A stretch of DNA of 64,000 nt from Flavobacterium anseongense (GTDB lineage: Bacteria; Bacteroidota; Bacteroidia; Flavobacteriales; Flavobacteriaceae). The notes beneath the pieces were generated by a model. That model saw nothing but the letters and a program-made list of their open reading frames with translations. It had not been told where the DNA came from and made no database searches. This document shows positions 51,151 to 59,430 of this stretch, one piece after another (position 1 is the stretch's first letter; each line of letters begins with the position of its first letter). The stretch is from the NCBI RefSeq assembly GCF_021608185.1, contig NZ_JAKIHN010000001.1, positions 310,001 to 374,000 of the forward strand. Direction: 5' to 3'. Position numbers and translations under genes: made by a program.

Positions 51151-51175
51151 AAATCCCTCAAAAGAGGGATTTTTT
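51151..51175. terminator. Bidirectional terminator between gpmI and the CoA-transferase gene
   Basis: Stem AAATCCCTC / GAGGGATTT with a 4-base loop and a T-run; it overlaps the stop codon of the minus-strand gene. Confidence 0.85.
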
Positions 51176-52442
51176 ATTTCAACATTTGATAATATGCTCT
51201 TTCGATACTTTCCTGATGTGTCGGATGTGCAATTTTTATCATTTCGGCTGCGCGTTGCTTTAGGGTTTTGCCATAAAGATTAGCAATGCCGTTTTCGGTG
51301 ATGATGTACTGCACGTGGGAACGTGTAGAGACAACTCCGGCTCCTTGTTTTAAATACGGAACAATGCGACTTTCTCCTCTTTTGGTTATCGATGGCAAGG
51401 CAATAATCGCTTTTCCGCCGTCACTTAGCGAAGCACCTCGAATAAAATCCATTTGACCGCCGACTCCTGAGTACATTTTGGCACCAATAGAATCTGCACA
51501 AACCTGCCCGGTTACATCAACTTCAATAGCCGAATTTATCGCAACCATTTTCGGGTTTTTACGAATTCGGGCAGTGTCATTAACCATCGATGATTCTTTC
51601 ATTTCAATGAATGGATTGTCGTTTACAAAATCATATAATCGTTTCGAACCAATTAAAAATGTAGCCAAAACTCTGCCTCGCAAAGTGCCTTTATAATTGC
51701 AATTGATGACATCACTTTCTATCAAATCGATTACACCATCCGAAAACATTTCGGTGTGTAATCCTAAATCTTTGTGATTCTTTAGTTTGCTCAAAGCCGC
51801 ATTGGGAATCGAACCAATTCCCATTTGTAATGTGCTTCGATCTTCAATCAAAGAAGCAACATACTCTCCTATTTTTTCTTCTTCTTTAGTAAACAAACTT
51901 GGTTCATGTCCATAAATTGATGTATCGACTTCGACTAAATAATCAATTTCGGAAACGTGAATGATTCCATCACCAAAAGTTCTCGGCATTTGTGGATTTA
52001 CTTGAGCAATAACTGTTTTAGCATTTTCGATAGCAGCAACAGTTGCTTCTACTGAAACGCCAAGCGAGCAGTAACCATGTTTATCTGGTGGCGAAACATG
52101 AATAAAAGCAACACTTAATTCCAATACTTTTTTGCGAAATAAATGAGGTAACTCACTAAGAAAAACCGGAGTATAAGAACCGTTTCCGGCAGTTAAAGTG
52201 TGACGCACGTTGGCCCCGATAAAAAAAGAATTCACATGAAAACTTTCGGCTAATTCGATATTGGCATAAGGTGCCGGACCTTCCGTGTGCAAGTGACAAA
52301 CCTCAACATTGCGGAGTTCTGAAGCTCTTTCAGCTAAGGCTTTGGTTAAAATAGTAGGCGTTGCTGCCGCCGCTTGAACATAAACCCTATCATTTGATTT
52401 AACTACTTTGACTGCTTCTGCAGCCGTAACATATTTACTCAT
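51174..52442 (-). CDS. Acetyl-CoA hydrolase / CoA-transferase family protein
   Basis: A 422-residue family I CoA-transferase of the 4-hydroxybutyrate CoA-transferase/acetyl-CoA hydrolase type. Characteristic segments are the N-terminal AAAATPTILTKALAER, HVSPPDKHGYCSLG, LQMGIGSIPNAAL and YIITENGIANLYGKTLKQRA, the ENG Glu being the likely CoA-thioester nucleophile. It moves CoA between carboxylates; the natural acceptor (acetate, butyrate, succinate) is not told by the sequence. It is divergent from the TetR gene. Confidence 0.9.
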   Translation of the reverse strand: MSKYVTAAEAVKVVKSNDRVYVQAAAATPTILTKALAERASELRNVEVCHLHTEGPAPYANIELAESFHVNSFFIGANVRHTLTAGNGSYTPVFLSELPHLFRKKVLELSVAFIHVSPPDKHGYCSLGVSVEATVAAIENAKTVIAQVNPQMPRTFGDGIIHVSEIDYLVEVDTSIYGHEPSLFTKEEEKIGEYVASLIEDRSTLQMGIGSIPNAALSKLKNHKDLGLHTEMFSDGVIDLIESDVINCNYKGTLRGRVLATFLIGSKRLYDFVNDNPFIEMKESSMVNDTARIRKNPKMVAINSAIEVDVTGQVCADSIGAKMYSGVGGQMDFIRGASLSDGGKAIIALPSITKRGESRIVPYLKQGAGVVSTRSHVQYIITENGIANLYGKTLKQRAAEMIKIAHPTHQESIERAYYQMLK

Positions 52443-52549
52443 ACCTAAAAAATTTGTTCAAAATTATATCGGAATACCTTATAAAAATATGACATTTCTC
52501 ATAGTATGGAAATAGATGAAATTATAAATAAAAGTTAAAATTTCAATAT

Positions 52550-52566
52550 TAATAGTATTACTATTA
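52550..52566 (+). promoter_or_regulatory. 17-bp palindrome, probable TetR operator
   Basis: TAATAGTA-T-TACTATTA is a perfect dyad around one central base. Its last two bases are the first two of the -7 box TATATTTG (52565-52572), 18 bases before the TetR ATG, so a bound repressor would block the promoter. Autorepression is inferred. Confidence 0.6.
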
Positions 52567-52589
52567 TATTTGCATAAAATTATATCAGA

Positions 52590-53264
52590 ATGGACATCAT
52601 TTTATCCAACTTAAAAATTCAAGTAAACGAAAAAATTTACGTGAAAGATCCTGAGACCTCAACACTTGGCAAGAAAATCATCCAAGAAAGTATTGTTCTG
52701 ATTGATGAAATTGGGTTTGAAGTTTTCACTTTTAAAAAACTAGGAGAACGAATTGGTTCCAATGAAAGTTCGATATACCGCTATTTCGAAAGCAAGCACA
52801 AACTTTTGGTTTACTTGTCTTCTTGGTATTGGGGATGGATGGAATATCGCTTGGTTTTTGCTACTTCAAATATAGCTGACCCAATGGAAAAACTCAAGAG
52901 AGCTATTACCATCGTCACCGAAAAAATTGAAGACGACTCAACGACTCTTCATATCAACGAAGCGATTTTGAATAAAATCATTATTGCCGAGTTCACCAAA
53001 ACTTTTTTGACTAAAGAGGTAGATGAAGAAAACAGAGAAGGCTTCTTTTTGGTTTACAAAAGAGTGATAAACCGAATTATTGATATCATCCAAGAGATAA
53101 ATCCGGAGTATGGTTATAGCAAAAGCTTAGCTTCTTCAATTGTGGAAGGCTCATTGCACCAACACTTTTTAAAAGACCATTTGAAAACCATTACCAATTG
53201 CAATGAGAATAATTCGCCAACGGATTTTTATATTGATTTGGCACAAAAAACTTTAAGGAAATAA
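52590..53264 (+). CDS. TetR/AcrR family transcriptional regulator
   Basis: A 224-residue regulator with an N-terminal HTH (about 27-75, KIIQESIVLIDEIGFEVFTFKKLGERIGSNESSIYRYFESKHKLLVYL) and a helical ligand-binding domain of no recognised sub-type. It is the first gene of a four-gene exporter operon (2-base gap to the ABC gene), so it most likely senses a substrate or stress signal and controls export. A palindromic operator candidate overlaps its promoter. Confidence 0.9.
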   Translation: MDIILSNLKIQVNEKIYVKDPETSTLGKKIIQESIVLIDEIGFEVFTFKKLGERIGSNESSIYRYFESKHKLLVYLSSWYWGWMEYRLVFATSNIADPMEKLKRAITIVTEKIEDDSTTLHINEAILNKIIIAEFTKTFLTKEVDEENREGFFLVYKRVINRIIDIIQEINPEYGYSKSLASSIVEGSLHQHFLKDHLKTITNCNENNSPTDFYIDLAQKTLRK

Positions 53265-53266
53265 CT

Positions 53267-54931
53267 ATGGCACTAACTGCGTCTCAAAGATTAATCAACT
53301 TACTTAAACTCGACAGAAAGGACATTTCTCAAATATTTTTTTATGCCATTTTTGCCGGTTTAGTGAGTTTATCATTACCCTTAGGAATTCAAGCAATTAT
53401 CAACCTAATCCAATCGGGAAGAGTTAGTATTTCTTGGATTGTTTTAGTATTCATTGTGATTGCCGGAGTAGCATTAGTTGGTATTCTATCCTTAATGCAA
53501 TTGCGAATCACTGAGAATTTGCAACAAAAAATATTCATCCGTTCTTCATTTGAATTTGGTTTCCGTTTACCAAAAATTAAAACCGATGCGTTGCACAATC
53601 AATATCCGCCGGAATTAGCCAATCGTTTTTTTGATACTATGACCATTCAAAAAGGGGCTTCAAAATTACTGATTGATTTTTCTTCAGCGATTTTACAAAT
53701 TATTTTTGGGATTATATTACTGTCTCTTTACCATCCTTTTTTTATATTTTTTGGTGTTTTCTTGGTCATCTTGCTTTATGTGATTTTCCGATTTTCTTAT
53801 AATTCAGGATTGTCTAGCAGTTTAAAAGAGTCGAAATACAAGTATAAAGTCGTTAGTTGGTTACAGGAAATGGCGAGAAATAATTTCAGCTTTAAAAAAT
53901 CTTCCAACTTTGATTTTGCTTTAATCAAAAATGATCGACTGGTTTCGGAATACTTAACCTACCGCGAGAGACACTTTGGTATTATTAAAAGACAATTTAC
54001 CCAATTGATTGTTTTCAAAATCATAATTACTGCGGGATTGTTACTCATTGGCGGCTATTTGGTTTTAAACCAAAAAATGAATATCGGTCAGTTCGTAGCT
54101 GCAGAAATCATCATTTTATTGGTAATTAATTCGGTAGAAAAAATTGTAATCGGTTTAGAAACCCTTTACGATGTTTTAACTGCTGTTGAAAAAATTGGTC
54201 AAATAACCGACTTAGAAATAGAGGATACTTCCTCAAAAGCAGCGGATTATTGTTATACTAACATTCAATTAGAAGCTGAAAATCTGAGTTATAAATTTCC
54301 TGATGCCAATGATTATGTCTTGGAGAAAATAAATCTGAGTATTGAACAATCCGAAAAAATATATTTAGAAGGATTAAATGGGTCAGGGAAAACAACGCTT
54401 ATTCGAATCCTCTCTGGATTGTTGCAACCAACTTCGGGTTCGTTTTACATCAATGATGATACTTATCGCAAAATTGATTTAGAACAATACCGATCTCAAA
54501 TCAGTACCATTATCATTGGAGAAACACCATTTGAAGGCACTATTTTAGAAAACATCACTTTCAACAATCCGTTAATCTCTCAGGAAGATTTAAAATGGGC
54601 TATCGAAAGTGTGAATTTAGGCGATTTTATCAAGTCGTTACCCAAAGGTTTGGATACCAAAATTTATCCCGAAGGAAAACAACTATCTTCTTCAAATGCC
54701 CAAAAAATTCTTTTAGCCAGAAGTATCATCAATCGCCCAAAAATTCTATTTTATGAAGACGCCTTAGATAAAATGGACAATGATGCGGCCAAAGAAGTCA
54801 TCGATTTCATTACTTCGGAAGATAATAACTGGACATTAATTGTTTCTTCTAAAAACGACTATTGGAAACAAAAATGCTCCAGAAACATAACCATGAGCGA
54901 AGGAAAAATAATTAACGATATCAAAAAATAA
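53267..54931 (+). CDS. ABC exporter (TMD-NBD half-transporter) with degenerate ATPase motifs
   Basis: A 554-residue type-I-secretion-like ABC protein. The membrane domain (~18-300) has about six segments and no C39 peptidase. The nucleotide domain (~330-554) keeps Walker A GLNGSGKT (369-376). The other ATPase motifs are altered: the Q-loop Gln position is I417/G418 (TIIIGETPF), the signature is LSSSN (473-477) instead of LSGGQ, Walker B ends in E497-D498 where DE is normal, and no H-loop His is seen (LIVSSKND). Energy coupling may be unusual. Its partners are a HlyD adaptor and a TolC channel downstream. Confidence 0.9.
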   Translation: MALTASQRLINLLKLDRKDISQIFFYAIFAGLVSLSLPLGIQAIINLIQSGRVSISWIVLVFIVIAGVALVGILSLMQLRITENLQQKIFIRSSFEFGFRLPKIKTDALHNQYPPELANRFFDTMTIQKGASKLLIDFSSAILQIIFGIILLSLYHPFFIFFGVFLVILLYVIFRFSYNSGLSSSLKESKYKYKVVSWLQEMARNNFSFKKSSNFDFALIKNDRLVSEYLTYRERHFGIIKRQFTQLIVFKIIITAGLLLIGGYLVLNQKMNIGQFVAAEIIILLVINSVEKIVIGLETLYDVLTAVEKIGQITDLEIEDTSSKAADYCYTNIQLEAENLSYKFPDANDYVLEKINLSIEQSEKIYLEGLNGSGKTTLIRILSGLLQPTSGSFYINDDTYRKIDLEQYRSQISTIIIGETPFEGTILENITFNNPLISQEDLKWAIESVNLGDFIKSLPKGLDTKIYPEGKQLSSSNAQKILLARSIINRPKILFYEDALDKMDNDAAKEVIDFITSEDNNWTLIVSSKNDYWKQKCSRNITMSEGKIINDIKK

Positions 54932-54936
54932 TTGCG

Positions 54937-56283
54937 ATGCTTAACATTTCAAACAACAACCGAATTGGCGAAAGCATAGAAAAATATAGCACGTTTAAAA
55001 CACTAAGCAATCGACCGCATTATAAAATTTTAAACAAAATCATAGTCGGTGTTTCGCTCTTGGGTTTACTTATCTTGTTTTTGCCGTGGACACAAAATAT
55101 CTCAGGAAGCGGTGCTGTTACCACGTTAAAACCCGACCAAAGACCACAAACCATTCACTCGGCGATAGCCGGTCGAATTGAAAAATGGTATGTCAAAGAA
55201 GGTGATTTTGTGCAAAAGGGCGATACGATTCTTTTCATTTCGGAAACCAAAGAAGATTACCTTGACCCGAATTTGGTAAAAAACACCGAAAGCCAACTTA
55301 AAGCCAAAGAGCTTGCAGGAAAATCTTATGGTGGCAAAGTCACTTCACTTGCAGCTCAAATTGCAGCGATTCAAAACGAACGCCAATTAAAACTGCAACA
55401 AGCCCAAAATAAAATCAAGCAATCACGGTTAAAAGTAAAAAGTGACAGCATGGATTTGGTAGCTGTACGAACCCAAATTAAAATCGCAACCACACAATTC
55501 AATCGTTCTTTAGCTCTTAACAAAGAAGGTTTAAAACCCATGACTGATGTTGAGGAAAAACGCTTGAAATTACAAGAAACAGAAGCCAAAATCATCACTC
55601 AGGAAAACAAACTGTTGGCCAGCGAAAACGAATTAATCAATGCCAAAGTAGAAATCAATCGGATCATCGCCGAATACAACGAAAAAGAACAAAAAGCCCG
55701 AAGCGACCAATACACTGCACTTAGCAGTCAGTACGATACCGAAGCGCAAGTTAACAAACTCAAAAACCAATACACTAATTATCAAATCCGAAACGGGATG
55801 TATTATATTAAAGCGCCTCAAAGTGGTTACGTAAACAGAGCGTTGCAATCGGGTATTGGGGAAACCATCAAAGAAGGCACCCAAATTGTGAGCATTATGC
55901 CGGCGAAATATGATATTGCAGTAGAAACCTTTGTCACACCAACCGATTTGCCATTATTACACAAAGGGGAAAAAGTGAGAATTTGGTTCGATGGTTGGCC
56001 AACGATAGTATTTTCAGGTTGGCCTGATATGTCTTATGGTACTTTTGGTGGAAAAATTGTAGCCATCGAAAACTTTATCAGTGATAACGGAAAATTCAGG
56101 GTTTTAATTGCACCCGATGAAAAGGATGCGCCTTGGCCAAAACAAATCAGCATCGGTTCGGGTGCTCAAACACTAGCATTACTGGACAATGTTCCGGTTT
56201 GGTTCGAAATTTGGCGAACGCTCAACGGTTTCCCACCTAATTACTACCAACCGAAAAGCAACCTTCAAAAAGACAAAAAGTAA
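54937..56283 (+). CDS. HlyD family periplasmic adaptor
   Basis: A 448-residue membrane-fusion protein: a cytoplasmic start (~1-33), one transmembrane helix (~34-50, IIVGVSLLGLLILFLPW), a lipoyl/biotinyl-like half-motif (GRIEKWYVKEGDFVQKGDTILFI, ~80-102), a long coiled-coil hairpin (~120-270, Gln/Lys/Ala-rich), the second lipoyl half (IKAPQSGYVNRALQSGIGETIKEGT), and a beta-barrel end. It bridges the ABC pump and TolC. It is tightly coupled (5-base gap; its stop overlaps the TolC ATG). Confidence 0.93.
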   Translation: MLNISNNNRIGESIEKYSTFKTLSNRPHYKILNKIIVGVSLLGLLILFLPWTQNISGSGAVTTLKPDQRPQTIHSAIAGRIEKWYVKEGDFVQKGDTILFISETKEDYLDPNLVKNTESQLKAKELAGKSYGGKVTSLAAQIAAIQNERQLKLQQAQNKIKQSRLKVKSDSMDLVAVRTQIKIATTQFNRSLALNKEGLKPMTDVEEKRLKLQETEAKIITQENKLLASENELINAKVEINRIIAEYNEKEQKARSDQYTALSSQYDTEAQVNKLKNQYTNYQIRNGMYYIKAPQSGYVNRALQSGIGETIKEGTQIVSIMPAKYDIAVETFVTPTDLPLLHKGEKVRIWFDGWPTIVFSGWPDMSYGTFGGKIVAIENFISDNGKFRVLIAPDEKDAPWPKQISIGSGAQTLALLDNVPVWFEIWRTLNGFPPNYYQPKSNLQKDKK

Positions 56284-57668
56284 TGAAATCGATAGTTTTA
56301 GGTTTTTTATTTTTCGGAATATCTGTTTGGAGTCAAAATGCTGCCAAAGAGCTCACCTATAATGAGTTTTTAGGCTATGTGAAAAAATACCATCCGTTGG
56401 TAAAAAGTGCCAACTTAGAACTCAATCAGGCACAAGCCAATTTAATGATGGCGCGTGGTGGTTTTGATCCTAAAATTGAAGTCGATTTTGACCAGAAAAA
56501 ATTCAAAGACAAGGAATATTATTCGATACTGAACAGCAGTTTTAAAATCCCGACTTGGTACGGAGTAGAAATCAAAGCGGGTTTTGACAACAACGATGGT
56601 ATTTATCTGAATCCCGAAAATACAGTTCCAAATCAAGGACTGACTTCGCTTGGGATTTCAATCCCGCTTGGACAAGGATTATTCATTAACCAACGCATGG
56701 CCGATTTGCGAAAAGCCAAAATTCAAGTCAAATTGAGTCAGGCTGAGCGTAATTTGATGGCGGTTTCGGTTTTATATGATGCTTCCGTTGCTTATTTTAA
56801 TTGGAAACGAAATTTTAATGAAGTCACCTTGTATCAAAATTATTTGACCAATGCCGAAGTGCGTTACAAAGGCATCACAAAATCAATTGAAGAAGGCGAT
56901 AAACCGGCAATCGATAGTGTTGAAGCCGGAATCATCGTAAGAAATCGAAAGCTGAGTTTAGAGGAATCCAAATTAAAATTGGCGAAAGCCCAATTGGAAT
57001 TATCCAATTTTCTTTGGTTAGAAAATAACGTTCCGCTCGAACTGCAAGACGATATTATTCCTGAGGAAAATTTGGCTGCAACCATCAAAGAAACCTTACG
57101 CACCAACGATTTGATGCTTGAAAATCCAACACTCGAAAATCATCCGAAAATCAATGCCTTGGAAAACAAAATTGAAATGCTCGAAGTAGAACGAAAACTC
57201 AAAGCCAATATGCTTTTGCCTAAAATCGACCTGGGTTACTCCTATTTATCAGAACCGAGTTATATTGATAATTACCGATTTCAGGATTATAAAGTAGGTG
57301 TGAATTTTTCCTTTCCGGTGTTTTTAAGAAAAGAACGTGGTAGTTTGCAATTGACGAAATACAAACTGCAAGATGTGAAATTCGATTTAGATTTGGAGCG
57401 TGTGCAATTAAAGAACAAAATCAAAGCCCAACAAACGGAAATAGCTTCTCTGGAAAAACAGCAACAATTAATCGAAAGCCTTGTTAATGATTACAACACC
57501 ATGTTGGCTTCTGAAGAACGACTGTTTTCCTTTGGAGAAAGCTCTATCTTCTTAATCAACTCGAGAGAAAATAATTTGGTTTCAGCACAATTATCAAAAT
57601 TACAACTTGAGAATCGCTTTTTAGATTCAAATGCCGCTTTGTTTAAAATCATGGCCAATCCTGAATAA
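56283..57668 (+). CDS. TolC family outer-membrane channel
   Basis: A 461-residue outer-membrane efflux protein: a signal peptide (~1-18, LGFLFFGISVWSQN), then two TolC repeats with long helical hairpins (LIKAQANLMMARGG-type ANL segment near 50-60, LKLAKAQLELSNFLW, and the repeated KLQLENRF / SLVNDYNTM helices) and barrel strands (GLTSLGISIPLGQGLFIN, YKVGVNFSFPVFLRKERG). It completes the ABC-HlyD-TolC tripartite exporter. Its ATG overlaps the HlyD stop (TAATG). Confidence 0.93.
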   Translation: MKSIVLGFLFFGISVWSQNAAKELTYNEFLGYVKKYHPLVKSANLELNQAQANLMMARGGFDPKIEVDFDQKKFKDKEYYSILNSSFKIPTWYGVEIKAGFDNNDGIYLNPENTVPNQGLTSLGISIPLGQGLFINQRMADLRKAKIQVKLSQAERNLMAVSVLYDASVAYFNWKRNFNEVTLYQNYLTNAEVRYKGITKSIEEGDKPAIDSVEAGIIVRNRKLSLEESKLKLAKAQLELSNFLWLENNVPLELQDDIIPEENLAATIKETLRTNDLMLENPTLENHPKINALENKIEMLEVERKLKANMLLPKIDLGYSYLSEPSYIDNYRFQDYKVGVNFSFPVFLRKERGSLQLTKYKLQDVKFDLDLERVQLKNKIKAQQTEIASLEKQQQLIESLVNDYNTMLASEERLFSFGESSIFLINSRENNLVSAQLSKLQLENRFLDSNAALFKIMANPE

Positions 57669-57684
57669 GTATTACTAAAATAAT

Positions 57685-57692
57685 TACTTTTG
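57685..57692 (+). promoter_or_regulatory. TAnnTTTG promoter box for map
   Basis: TACTTTTG, 20 bases before the map ATG. Confidence 0.6.
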
Positions 57693-57712
57693 CCAACTGA
57701 TAAATTTGATTT

Positions 57713-58531
57713 ATGATTATTCCAAAAACAGCCGAACAAATTGAATTGATGCGCGAAAGTGCTTTGTTGGTTTCTAAAACTTTAGGTGAAGTTGCCAAAG
57801 TAATTAAACCCGGCGTAACAACTTTACAATTAGACAAGATTGCCGAAGAATTCATCAGAGATAATGGCGGAGTTCCTGGTTTTCTTGGTTTGTATGGTTT
57901 CCCGAATTCACTTTGCATGAGTCCAAATGCGCAGGTTGTTCACGGAATTCCGAATAACATTCCGCTTCAGGAAGGCGATGTGATTTCAGTGGATTGCGGA
58001 GTTTTGAAAAACGGATTTTATGGCGATCATGCCTATTCATTTGAAATTGGCGAAGTAACACCTGAAACCAAAAAACTCTTAAGAGTCACCAAAGAATCTT
58101 TATATGTTGGCATAAGAGAATTCAGAGCCGGAAATCGTGTGGAAGATGTTGGAAATGCTATTCAGAAATATTGCGAATCTCACGGTTATGGTGTAGTTCG
58201 TGAGCTTGTTGGTCATGGTTTAGGTGAAAAAATGCACGAAGATCCCGAAATGCCAAACTACGGAAAACGCGGTCGCGGAAAATTATTCGTTGAAGGAATG
58301 GTTGTCGCCATCGAACCAATGATTAATATGGGGACCAAAAACATCAAACAACTCAAAGATGGCTGGACAATTCTAACTGCCGATGGAAAACCAAGTGCAC
58401 ATTTTGAACATAATGTGGCTTTAATAAACGGAAAACCCGAACTGCTTTCAACTTTTGGTTATATCTATAAAGCATTGGGAATTGTGAGCAATGAAGAGGA
58501 TGAGTTTCGTAAAAATCCTTTAGTGCTGTAA
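57713..58531 (+). CDS. map: Methionine aminopeptidase, type I
   Basis: A 272-residue metallopeptidase that removes N-terminal Met from nascent proteins. Metal ligands are visible as D in ISVDCGVLKNG and D in YGDHAYSF, H in LVGHGLGEKMHEDP, E in AIEPMINMG and E in HFEHNVAL. Length is normal, with no extra zinc-finger extension. It overlaps the methyltransferase gene by one base (TAATG), so the pair is coupled. Confidence 0.97.
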   Translation: MIIPKTAEQIELMRESALLVSKTLGEVAKVIKPGVTTLQLDKIAEEFIRDNGGVPGFLGLYGFPNSLCMSPNAQVVHGIPNNIPLQEGDVISVDCGVLKNGFYGDHAYSFEIGEVTPETKKLLRVTKESLYVGIREFRAGNRVEDVGNAIQKYCESHGYGVVRELVGHGLGEKMHEDPEMPNYGKRGRGKLFVEGMVVAIEPMINMGTKNIKQLKDGWTILTADGKPSAHFEHNVALINGKPELLSTFGYIYKALGIVSNEEDEFRKNPLVL

Positions 58532-59364
58532 TGAAAAAGATTTTCAAATTCATACTAAATACCATTCCAAGACCAATCCTTATCCGGTTGAGTATTGTAG
58601 TTCGTCCAATATTGGCTTTTTTGCTAAAAGGAAATCGATTCACCGACCCAATTGACGGAAAAAGTTTCCGTATGTTTTTGCCGTATGGATATGGAACACA
58701 AAGAAATAATGTGCTTTCTCCAAGTACGCTTTCGTTAGAAAGACACCGATTATTGTGGTTGTATTTACAGAATGAAACCGATTTTTTTCAATCTGAACTT
58801 GATACAGATTCTCCAATATCAAAAAACAAACGAATTAAATTACGAGATACTGAAACAAGTTCAGTATTAAAAGTACTGCACTTTGCACCGGAGCAGGAAT
58901 TTTACAAGCGTTTCAAAAAGCAAACTAACATTGATTACACTACAACCGATTTGCTTTCGCCTTTAGCAGATGTAAAAGCAGATATTTGCAATTTGCCCTT
59001 TGAAGACAATGCTTATGACTTAATCCTTTGCAACCACGTTTTAGAACACATTCCCGATGATACTAAAGCCATGCAGGAATTATATCGCGTGTTAAAACCC
59101 GGTGGCATGGGCATCTTTCAAATCCCACAAGACTTGAAAAGAGCCATGACTTTCTCAGATGACACAATTGTTGACCAAAAAGAGCGGGCAAAAATCTTCG
59201 GACAATATGACCACGTTCGCGTTTACGGCAGAGATTATTTTGACAAACTGAGAAGCATTGGTTTTACCGTAATCGAAGAAGACTACACTAACAAAATTGC
59301 TCCTGAATTGGTAGAAAAATATTGTTTGGCGAAAGGCGAAATTATTCCTGTCTGTTTTAAGTAA
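58531..59364 (+). CDS. Class I SAM-dependent methyltransferase
   Basis: A 277-residue protein with a helical N-terminus containing a basic FRMFLPYGYGTQRNNVLSP segment, then a Methyltransf_11-type domain: TDLLSPLADVKADICNLPFEDNAYDLILCNHVLEHIPDD near 148-187 and LYRVLKPGGMGIFQIP. The motif-I glycine loop is poorly conserved, reading VLHFAPEQEFYK, which resembles the group annotated as involved in surface sugar or lipid modification. The substrate is unknown. It is coupled to map. Confidence 0.82.
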   Translation: MKKIFKFILNTIPRPILIRLSIVVRPILAFLLKGNRFTDPIDGKSFRMFLPYGYGTQRNNVLSPSTLSLERHRLLWLYLQNETDFFQSELDTDSPISKNKRIKLRDTETSSVLKVLHFAPEQEFYKRFKKQTNIDYTTTDLLSPLADVKADICNLPFEDNAYDLILCNHVLEHIPDDTKAMQELYRVLKPGGMGIFQIPQDLKRAMTFSDDTIVDQKERAKIFGQYDHVRVYGRDYFDKLRSIGFTVIEEDYTNKIAPELVEKYCLAKGEIIPVCFK

Positions 59365-59430
59365 AACCTAAGATTTGGTATAATCTTGGTAAGTAAATTT
59401 TACTATCTTTACGTTTCAGATTTACTAATT

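Noticed and set aside
53267..54931. ABC gene as a pseudogene
   Set aside because: Uninterrupted full-length frame, intact Walker A and membrane domain, and tight coupling to HlyD and TolC argue for a functional protein despite altered motifs.
59386..59430. Upstream extension of the DUF5103 gene
   Set aside because: It would place 15 residues ahead of a clear signal peptide starting at 59431.
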